Assembly: GCA_902797785.1 (NCBI GenBank)
Contig: CADBUD010000334.1
Span: 1-5,369, forward strand
Reading direction: 5' to 3'
Source: an uncultured Lachnospiraceae bacterium
GTDB taxonomy: Bacteria; Bacillota; Clostridia; Lachnospirales; Lachnospiraceae
DNA length: 5,369 nucleotides
Below, one piece after another: positions 1-4,975 of the stretch. The position numbers were made by a program, and so were the translations under genes. The notes under the pieces were generated by a model. The model was given only the letters and a program-made list of their open reading frames with translations, had not been told where the DNA came from and ran no database searches. Positions within the stretch are counted from its first letter, which is position 1, and each line of letters starts with the position of its first letter.

Positions 1-126
1 ATCCCGCAAGGTATTTTCAAGCGCATTTTGCTTGAAAATCCGGGACAGCAGTGCGCCAAATACGACCGAAGGGAGTATTTGTGTGCATTTTGTTGCTATG
101 AACAGCAGAGCTGTGAATAGTAACAT
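1..126 (-). CDS. Possible small membrane protein, N-terminal fragment
   Basis: An open minus-strand frame begins with ATG 24 bases after the ilvE stop and runs off the window edge, giving 42 residues. The first 28 or so are hydrophobic (MLLFTALLFIA, then ILPSVVFGALL), followed by a charged stretch (SRIFKQNALENTLRD), as expected for a membrane protein start. The ribosome binding site is poor: the nearest purine run, GGGG, lies 16 bases upstream, which is too far. The pattern of a first hydrophobic helix followed by T-Q-I-L-P and a hydrophobic run loosely recalls AzlD-type branched-chain amino acid exporter subunits (T-R-x-L-P), which would suit a place after ilvE. That match is too short to rely on. 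The family is not recognised, and the frame may not be a gene; the plus-strand frames over this stretch look less protein-like. Confidence 0.38.
   Translation of the reverse strand, partial: MLLFTALLFIATKCTQILPSVVFGALLSRIFKQNALENTLRD
2..45. repeat. Nested inverted repeat at window edge
   Basis: A perfect 10-base inverted repeat pairs 13-22 (ATTTTCAAGC) with 30-39 (GCTTGAAAAT) around a 7-base loop. A second, outer 5-base arm pair joins 2-6 (TCCCG) with 41-45 (CGGGA), separated from the inner stem by 6 bases on one side and 1 on the other. No T-run follows on either strand inside the window, so it does not read as a terminator. It lies inside the possible membrane-protein frame and may be chance or an RNA structure in that message. 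Confidence 0.35.
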
Positions 127-150
127 ATGTTGATTTATTTGACCCCGACA

Positions 151-1188
151 TCACTTGATTACATGAATCCAGCCTTCCGGTGCTTCGATCCGTCCCATCT
201 GGATGCCTGTCAGTGTATCATACAGCTTCTTTGTGATCGGTCCCATCTCGTCCATGCCACTCGGCAGACAGATTTCCTTTCCATGATCTACAATCTTTCC
301 GACCGGTGAAATCACCGCTGCCGTTCCACAGAGACCGCACTCTGCAAAATCCTTGACCTCTTCTAAGAGAATCTCCCTCTCTTCTACCTCGAGTCCTAAA
401 TAATCTTTTGCCACGATCATCAGGGACCGTCTCGTGATAGAAGGAAGAATGCTTTCTGATTTTGGTGTCACGACCTTTTGATCCTTTGTCACAAAAAGGA
501 AATTTGCCCCACCGGTCTCTTCTACCTTTGTCCGGGTCGCCGGATCGAGATACATATTTTCACTGTATCCTTCCTCGTGAGCTGTCACAATAGCATGAAG
601 GCTCATGGCATAGTTAAGACCTGCTTTGACATGTCCCGTTCCATGAGGAGCTGCACGGTCAAAATCAGAAACCTTGATTGTCAATGGCTTTGCTCCGCCC
701 TTAAAATATGGACCTACCGGCGTTACCAGTACACGGAACTGATATTCTTCTGCCGGTTTGACTCCAATGACCGGGCTGCTCGCGAACATATATGGCCGGA
801 TATAGAGCGTCGCCCCGGAACCATATGGAGGTACATATGCCTCATTTGCTGCCACGACACGCTCAATCGCATCAATAAAACGCTCCTTTGGAAATACTGG
901 CATTTCCAGACGTTTACAGGTATTTTCCATCCGCTCTGCATTGAGATCCGGACGGAAGGTGACAATTTTTCCGTCCTCTGTCGTATAAGCCTTTAATCCT
1001 TCAAAACAGCTCTGGGAATACTGCAGGACTCCGGCGCATTCTGAAATCGTAATCTTATCATCCGATGTGAGTACTCCGTCGTCCCATTTTCCATCCTTGT
1101 AATTTGACACATACCGCTGGTCTGTCACATGATAATTAAATCCAATGTTTGCCCAGTCCATTTGTTTTTTTTCTATTTCTCCGCTCAT
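151..1188 (-). CDS. ilvE: Branched-chain amino acid aminotransferase (fold type IV)
   Basis: A cytosolic PLP enzyme that moves the amino group between glutamate and the 2-keto acids of valine, leucine and isoleucine, the last step of their synthesis. The 345-residue length fits the longer, eukaryote-like class of BCAT rather than the ~310-residue E. coli type. Visible landmarks are FEGLKAY (62-68), YIRPYMFASSP (129-139), GHVKAGLNYA with the PLP-binding Lys188, KVEETGGANFLFV (221-233, acid residues at the cofactor pyridine) and CGTAAVISPVG (287-297, phosphate and carboxylate binding loop). C284 and C287 form a CXXC just before GTAA. The start is supported by AAAGGAAG 8 bases upstream. The gene lies 85 bases after ilvN behind its own likely promoter, so it may be expressed both by read-through and independently. 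Family assignment is firm; substrate range (BCAA only, or also methionine or aromatic keto acids) cannot be read from sequence. Confidence 0.97.
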   Translation of the reverse strand: MSGEIEKKQMDWANIGFNYHVTDQRYVSNYKDGKWDDGVLTSDDKITISECAGVLQYSQSCFEGLKAYTTEDGKIVTFRPDLNAERMENTCKRLEMPVFPKERFIDAIERVVAANEAYVPPYGSGATLYIRPYMFASSPVIGVKPAEEYQFRVLVTPVGPYFKGGAKPLTIKVSDFDRAAPHGTGHVKAGLNYAMSLHAIVTAHEEGYSENMYLDPATRTKVEETGGANFLFVTKDQKVVTPKSESILPSITRRSLMIVAKDYLGLEVEEREILLEEVKDFAECGLCGTAAVISPVGKIVDHGKEICLPSGMDEMGPITKKLYDTLTGIQMGRIEAPEGWIHVIK

Positions 1189-1205
1189 TTTTCACGCTTC
1201 CTTTC

Positions 1206-1231
1206 AAAAAATCTTTGGTGTCTACCAAAAA
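1206..1231 (-). promoter_or_regulatory. Inverted repeat plus T6 before ilvE: operator or weak terminator
   Basis: On the minus strand TTTTTGGT (1231-1224) pairs with ACCAAAGA (1219-1212) around the loop AGAC, giving 8 pairs with one G-T wobble, followed at once by six Ts (1211-1206). That is the layout of a Rho-independent terminator, but the stem has only two G-C pairs and would be weak. Read as DNA, TTTGGTGTCTACCAAA is a 16-base dyad of operator type. It overlaps the predicted start site of the ilvE promoter, so a transcript begun there would lack most of the 5' arm, while read-through from ilvN would contain the whole hairpin. Confidence 0.42.
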
Positions 1232-1233
1232 TA

Positions 1234-1262
1234 AGTTTACTACCACAAAATCACTATGTCAA
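1234..1262 (-). promoter_or_regulatory. Sigma-A-type promoter for ilvE
   Basis: On the minus strand a perfect TTGACA -35 box (1262-1257) is followed by a 17-base spacer and TAAACT (1239-1234), which matches the -10 consensus TATAAT at four of six positions including the key second A and last T. The predicted start is near 1227, about 39 bases before the ilvE ATG. The box lies just after the ilvN stop, in the longest intergenic gap of the cluster. This is a motif call from sequence alone. Confidence 0.6.
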
Positions 1263-1273
1263 GCAGAACTGTT

Positions 1274-1771
1274 CTACCGGCAGAATGTGCTGACCGATTC
1301 TACTGCTACCGTTCCACCACGTACCACTTCGATTTTCTTGAAGTTCTTTTTCAAAAGAGCCACAAGATCGTCATTCCGATGCTCTGTCAACGTACATTCT
1401 AAAATCACATGATCGTTGGAGTAATCACAGACATTGACGCCAAACACCTGCGCGATCTGGAACAGCTGATTCTTCTTCTCCTGTTTCTCTGCCCAGACCT
1501 TGATATACATCAGCTCCTTCATATGAATCGGAACCTCTGTCAGGTCAATGACCTTGATGACCTCCACCATACGGTTCAGCTGTTTTTTAATCTGCTCAAA
1601 CGTGATGTCATCACTGCTGACGCAGATCGTCATCCGTGAAACCGTTACATCTTCTGTCGTTCCTACGGTCAAGCTGACGAGATTGTAGGATTTTGCTGAA
1701 AACAGCCCGGATATTTTAGAAAGCACACCCACTTGATTTTCCACATAAAGTGCAATCCATCGCTTTTTCAT
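1274..1771 (-). CDS. ilvN: Acetolactate synthase small (regulatory) subunit
   Basis: Regulatory subunit (IlvN, also called IlvH) that binds the catalytic IlvB subunit, raises its activity and carries valine feedback inhibition. The 165-residue length is normal for the family. An ACT domain covers about residues 3-76 and the ALS small-subunit C-terminal domain about 83-158. Residues matching the valine site known from E. coli IlvH are kept: N12, G15 and N30 (E. coli N11, G14, N29), within ENQVGVLSKISGLF and SYNLVSLTV, so valine sensitivity is predicted. The start is set by GAGGAG (1783-1778) 6 bases upstream; the gap to the ilvB stop is 22 bases, indicating translation from a common message in a fixed ratio. 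The protein ends in STFCR and its stop codon lies 11 bases before the -35 box of the ilvE promoter. Confidence 0.95.
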   Translation of the reverse strand: MKKRWIALYVENQVGVLSKISGLFSAKSYNLVSLTVGTTEDVTVSRMTICVSSDDITFEQIKKQLNRMVEVIKVIDLTEVPIHMKELMYIKVWAEKQEKKNQLFQIAQVFGVNVCDYSNDHVILECTLTEHRNDDLVALLKKNFKKIEVVRGGTVAVESVSTFCR

Positions 1772-1793
1772 GTTGTTCTCCTCTTCTTTTCTC

Positions 1794-3554
1794 TTATTTT
1801 TTCGCCTTTAAAATCATTTCACTCATTGGATTTCCGCCTTTGACCATCGGAAGAACGAGCTCCCCGTACGGAATCATAAATTCTATGATGGTCGGAACCT
1901 TTGTTTCTTCTCTGGCTGCTTTGAGTGCTGGAAGGATCTCTTCATTTTTGGTCACGCGGATTCCCCTGCACTCATAGCTTTCTGCTAATTTCACAAAATC
2001 AGGCGTATAGGCAGGGCACTGCTCTCCTGGTCCCTTGCAATCCTCCGGACAGCTTCTTCTTTTGGTCAGGCAGGTCGCAGAATAACGCTTCCCATAAAAC
2101 AGATGCTGCATCTGGCGAACCATGCCCAGATATCCATTATTAAAAATACAAACCGTAATTGGAAGACCCTCAATTACTGCTGTCGCCAGTTCCTGGATAT
2201 TCATCTGGATTCCCCCGTCTCCATTGACGGAGATGATGTTTTCCTCCGGATTTGCCAGCTTCGCGCCGATGGCTCCGGGAAGTCCGTATCCCATGGTGCC
2301 AAGTCCTCCGGAAGTGATCAGCCGACGATTCTCATCCATCTGTAAGAACTGATACGTCCACATCTGGTTCTGTCCAACATCCGTTACGACCTGATAATGA
2401 TCATAGCTTTGATTGATTGCTTCTATGACTGCCTGCGGGGAAACTCCATTTTCCACCTTCATTTCCAGCGGATTCTCCTGATTCCAGCTTTGAATCTTAT
2501 CGATCCATTCCTCTCTTCCCTCGATATGCTCAAGCTTTTCCGCATCTCCCTCAGCCCACTCTGTCAGCTTGGATAATGCCGTAAATGCATCCGAAACGAC
2601 CGGTACGTCCACCTTGACATTTCTTGAAATCGATGCGGTATCAATATCAATATGAACAATTTTTGCCTCCGGCGCAAATTCATTTAAATCTCCCGTAATC
2701 CGGTCATTGAATCTTGTCCCGATGGAAAAGAGAATATCACATTGGGAAACTGCCATATTGGCGGCATAGGTTCCGTGCATTCCACAATTTCCCACAAACA
2801 AAGAATGTGTCGTCGGAATGGAGCCCCGCCCCATCAATGTGGTGACTACTGGAGTCTTTGTCTGCTCTGCAAATTTGGTAAACATCTCAAACGCTTCTCT
2901 TCTGGTAACGCCGCCGCCCGCTAAGATCAACGGACGCTTTGCGCTCTTTAACATCCGATAGGCTTTTTTTAACTGACCGATGTGAACGTTCTCAATCGGC
3001 TTGTATCCACGGATATTGACCTCGGACGGGTATTCGGACGGTCCGAGACTGGTCTGGATATCCTTTGGAATATCGATGATGACCGGTCCCGGTTTTCCGG
3101 TATTGGCAATGTAGAAGGCTTCTTTTATGATCCGCCCCAGATCCTCGCGCCGGTGAACCGTCACTCCCCATTTACAGATATTTCTGGTAATTCCAATGAT
3201 ATCTACCTCCTGAAAAGCATCGTTTCCGATCAATCCGGTAGAAACCTGTCCGGTAAAACAGACAAGGGGAACACTGTCATAGTTTGCTGTTGCAATTCCT
3301 GTAACCAGATTGGTCGCTCCCGGACCACTCGTTACCAGGCAGACCCCTGTCCTTCCACTGCTCCTGGCATATCCGTCCGCCGCATGAATCAATCCCTGCT
3401 CATGCCGTGGGAGGATCAGCTTGATTTTCGCATTATCCTGTTTATATAGTTCATCAAATAAATCAATCGCATAACCGCCCGGATATCCAAAAACGGTATC
3501 CACTCCTTCTGCGGCAAGTGCTTTTACAAATAATTTTGCACCTGAAATCTGCAT
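1794..3554 (-). CDS. ilvB: Acetolactate synthase large (catalytic) subunit
   Basis: TPP-, Mg- and FAD-dependent cytosolic enzyme joining two pyruvates to acetolactate (valine, leucine) or pyruvate and 2-ketobutyrate to acetohydroxybutyrate (isoleucine). The 586 residues carry the N-terminal TPP domain (about 1-170, catalytic Glu52 in LPRHEQG), the central FAD-binding domain (about 190-325) and the C-terminal TPP domain (about 380-530) with GDG at 445-447 and the metal-binding Asn in FNNGYLGMV (471-479). Two features are unusual. M482 stands where most AHAS enzymes have Trp (VRQMQ rather than VRQWQ). An insert of about 20 residues with C495, C502, C506 and C513 sits between GKRYSAT and TPDFVKLAESY. 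The start chosen is MQISGAKLF, matching the family N-terminus and preceded by AGGAAG at 7 bases; an upstream in-frame ATG at 3617 would overlap folA. Its gap from folA is 34 bases. Confidence 0.97.
   Translation of the reverse strand: MQISGAKLFVKALAAEGVDTVFGYPGGYAIDLFDELYKQDNAKIKLILPRHEQGLIHAADGYARSSGRTGVCLVTSGPGATNLVTGIATANYDSVPLVCFTGQVSTGLIGNDAFQEVDIIGITRNICKWGVTVHRREDLGRIIKEAFYIANTGKPGPVIIDIPKDIQTSLGPSEYPSEVNIRGYKPIENVHIGQLKKAYRMLKSAKRPLILAGGGVTRREAFEMFTKFAEQTKTPVVTTLMGRGSIPTTHSLFVGNCGMHGTYAANMAVSQCDILFSIGTRFNDRITGDLNEFAPEAKIVHIDIDTASISRNVKVDVPVVSDAFTALSKLTEWAEGDAEKLEHIEGREEWIDKIQSWNQENPLEMKVENGVSPQAVIEAINQSYDHYQVVTDVGQNQMWTYQFLQMDENRRLITSGGLGTMGYGLPGAIGAKLANPEENIISVNGDGGIQMNIQELATAVIEGLPITVCIFNNGYLGMVRQMQHLFYGKRYSATCLTKRRSCPEDCKGPGEQCPAYTPDFVKLAESYECRGIRVTKNEEILPALKAAREETKVPTIIEFMIPYGELVLPMVKGGNPMSEMILKAKK
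2016..2072 (-). other. Four-cysteine insert in IlvB (CX6CX3CX6C)
   Basis: This stretch encodes IlvB residues 495-513, with cysteines at 495, 502, 506 and 513 and many Lys, Arg, Pro and Gly between them. In typical AHAS large subunits the segment after FYxxRYS passes within a few residues to NPDFxKLAE; here about 20 residues are added. The position follows the mobile region that caps the active site in solved AHAS structures. Four cysteines with mirror-symmetric spacing suggest a metal site or paired disulfides, but which of these, if either, is inference. The reading frame is intact through it. Confidence 0.75.
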
Positions 3555-3561
3555 ATTTTTT

Positions 3562-3569
3562 CTTCCTTT
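3562..3569 (-). promoter_or_regulatory. Ribosome binding site that sets the ilvB start
   Basis: AAAGGAAG on the minus strand lies 7 bases before the ATG at 3554. It supports the MQISG start over the in-frame ATG 63 bases upstream, which would add 21 residues not typical of the family and overlap the end of folA by 29 bases. Confidence 0.7.
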
Positions 3570-3588
3570 CCCTATATTTTTGCTATCC

Positions 3589-4092
3589 TCATGAACGAAA
3601 TAGCTTGCTGCGTTCATATTTTACAAAATAATATTCCAGATCAAAATAGGTCTCTTCCTCACTTTCTGCAGTGACCTCCCATTCCTCCTCCTTGTCCAGA
3701 TTCGGAAAAAAAGCATCTGCCTGAAAGGTATAATCAATTTTGGTAATATGGGCTGTATCACAGTATGGAAGCAGCTGGCGATAAATACTTTCTCCGCCAA
3801 TAATATAAATATCCTCTGTCGGATAGCCCTTTACTGCTAAAAGCAGTTCTTCCACTGAATGAACGACCTCTGCCCCCCTGACCTGATAAGAAGGGTCTTT
3901 TGACAATATGATATTGGTCCTGTTCTTTAAAGGCAGCCCCTGTGGAAATGTTTCCAGTGTCTTTCTGCCCAGAACCACGACCTTTCCCGTCGTCTCCTGT
4001 CGAAAGAATTTTTGATCCTTGGGAATCCGGACTAATAATTCATTCTGAAATCCGATTCCCCAGTGTCGATCTACTGCCGCAATGAGATTCAT
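3589..4092 (-). CDS. folA: Dihydrofolate reductase
   Basis: NADPH-dependent reduction of dihydrofolate to tetrahydrofolate in the cytosol, the step that restores the cofactor oxidised by ThyA and the target of trimethoprim. The 167-residue length is normal for a chromosomal bacterial DHFR. Visible are MNLIAAVDRHWGIG (1-14), the catalytic acid D26 in RIPKD, the NADPH-binding VVVLGRKTLETFP (38-50), IIGGESIY (97-104, double Gly at 99-100) and T117 (equivalent to E. coli T113) in HITKID. The Met20-loop residues Pro21-Trp22 of E. coli are replaced by L20-V21. The start has a strong AGGAGG at 7 bases, placed one base after the thyA stop, so the pair is probably translationally coupled. Identity is firm; drug sensitivity cannot be read from sequence. 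Confidence 0.96.
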   Translation of the reverse strand: MNLIAAVDRHWGIGFQNELLVRIPKDQKFFRQETTGKVVVLGRKTLETFPQGLPLKNRTNIILSKDPSYQVRGAEVVHSVEELLLAVKGYPTEDIYIIGGESIYRQLLPYCDTAHITKIDYTFQADAFFPNLDKEEEWEVTAESEEETYFDLEYYFVKYERSKLFRS

Positions 4093-4106
4093 AGCTTTCC
4101 CTCCTG

Positions 4107-4955
4107 TCAGACTGCTACGGGGATATGTTTAATCTGCTCTCCCGTAAGATAATTTTCAAAGTGAATATCCTCTGTCGTGAACTGGTAGAAATCCTTGATT
4201 TCCGGATTCAGCCAGAATTTCGGCGCCGGATACTGTTTTCTGGAAATGAGCTCCTCTACCAGCGGAACATGACGGTCATAGATATGCGCATCTGCTATCA
4301 CATGCACCAGCTCACCGGCCTCCATATCTGAGACCTGTGCGATCATATGCAGCAGAATAGCATATTGTGCCACATTCCAATTGTTCGCTGTCAAAACATC
4401 CTGTGACCGCTGATTTAAGACAGCATTTAAGACCAGCCGCCCCCCATCTGCCTTTTGTGTGACATTGAAGGTCATGCTGTAGGCACATGGGTAGAGATTC
4501 ATTTCATAAAGATCCTGATGTACATAGAGGTTCGTCATGATCCTGCGGCTGAACGGATGATTCTTTAAATCATAAAGGACCCGGTCGACCTGGTCGAACC
4601 ACCCTTCCTTATACTGATGTTTTACTCCCAGCTGATATCCATAGGCTTTGCCAATGGACCCATCCTCATCTGCCCAGCTGTCCCAGATATGACTGTTCAG
4701 TTCTTTGATATTATTTGATTTTTTCTGCCAGATCCAAAGGATTTCATCTGTCGCGCTCTTCATGGCTGTGCGCCGGAGCGTCAGTGCCGGAAACTCCTTC
4801 GACAGATCATACCGGTTGACCACTCCAAATTTTTTGATGGTATAAGCACTGCTGCCATCCTCCCACTTCGGGCGGACCTTTTCTCCTCTGGTATCTGTGC
4901 CGTTGTTTAGGATATCCTGACACATCGATACAAAGACCTGATCTGCATAACTCAT
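4107..4955 (-). CDS. thyA: Thymidylate synthase (ThyA type)
   Basis: Methylates dUMP to dTMP using 5,10-methylenetetrahydrofolate and releases dihydrofolate, which the next gene product reduces. The 282-residue length fits ThyA (E. coli 264). Catalytic Cys157 sits in LYPCAYSMTF; the phosphate-binding arginines are seen in SRR (136-138) and QRSQD (182-186), N194 matches the dUMP-binding Asn177 of E. coli, and D222, H224 and Y226 form the ADAHIY motif. It departs from the textbook enzyme: PCH is PCA, the LGxPFN loop is TANNWN, and GDxHxY is ADAHIY. The general plan recalls the Bacillus subtilis/phage phi3T ThyA branch, which also has a non-His residue after PC and ends in VAV. AGGAG lies about 7 bases before the ATG. 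The gap is 20 bases from the upstream Big_2 gene and 14 to folA. Confidence 0.96.
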   Translation of the reverse strand: MSYADQVFVSMCQDILNNGTDTRGEKVRPKWEDGSSAYTIKKFGVVNRYDLSKEFPALTLRRTAMKSATDEILWIWQKKSNNIKELNSHIWDSWADEDGSIGKAYGYQLGVKHQYKEGWFDQVDRVLYDLKNHPFSRRIMTNLYVHQDLYEMNLYPCAYSMTFNVTQKADGGRLVLNAVLNQRSQDVLTANNWNVAQYAILLHMIAQVSDMEAGELVHVIADAHIYDRHVPLVEELISRKQYPAPKFWLNPEIKDFYQFTTEDIHFENYLTGEQIKHIPVAV

Positions 4956-4975
4956 GGATTTTCTCCTTTTTCCTT

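Noticed and set aside
1..120. Plus-strand frame open from the edge and ending in TAG
   Set aside because: Its 39 residues are Cys- and Gln-rich without recognisable pattern, and every other gene is on the minus strand; it could still be the end of a convergent gene but has no support.
17..151. 44-codon minus-strand frame whose ATG overlaps the ilvE TGA
   Set aside because: The stop-start overlap is attractive, but there is no ribosome binding site and the Ser/Thr/His-rich peptide has no protein-like pattern.
478..996. 172-codon plus-strand open frame
   Set aside because: It is fully antisense to ilvE, rich in Cys, Arg and Ile without family features, and has no neighbour support on that strand.
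1189..1273. T-box or leader-peptide attenuator before ilvE
   Set aside because: The gap is too short for a T-box, lacks the conserved GGTGG-type antiterminator bulge, and holds no run of Leu, Val or Ile codons.
3034..3046. 13-base palindrome TCGGAC-G-GTCCGA
   Set aside because: It lies within ilvB and arises from a repeated Pro-Ser-Glu coding motif (PSEYPSE), so it is most likely coding coincidence.
2982..3449. 155-codon plus-strand open frame
   Set aside because: It is antisense to ilvB and its composition is that of a shadow frame.
3555..3617. Upstream ATG giving ilvB 21 extra residues
   Set aside because: The extension overlaps the end of folA, does not resemble the AHAS N-terminus, and a good ribosome binding site favours the ATG at 3554.
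3899..3904. TTGACA on the plus strand inside folA
   Set aside because: No -10 box lies at a suitable distance and there is no plus-strand gene downstream.
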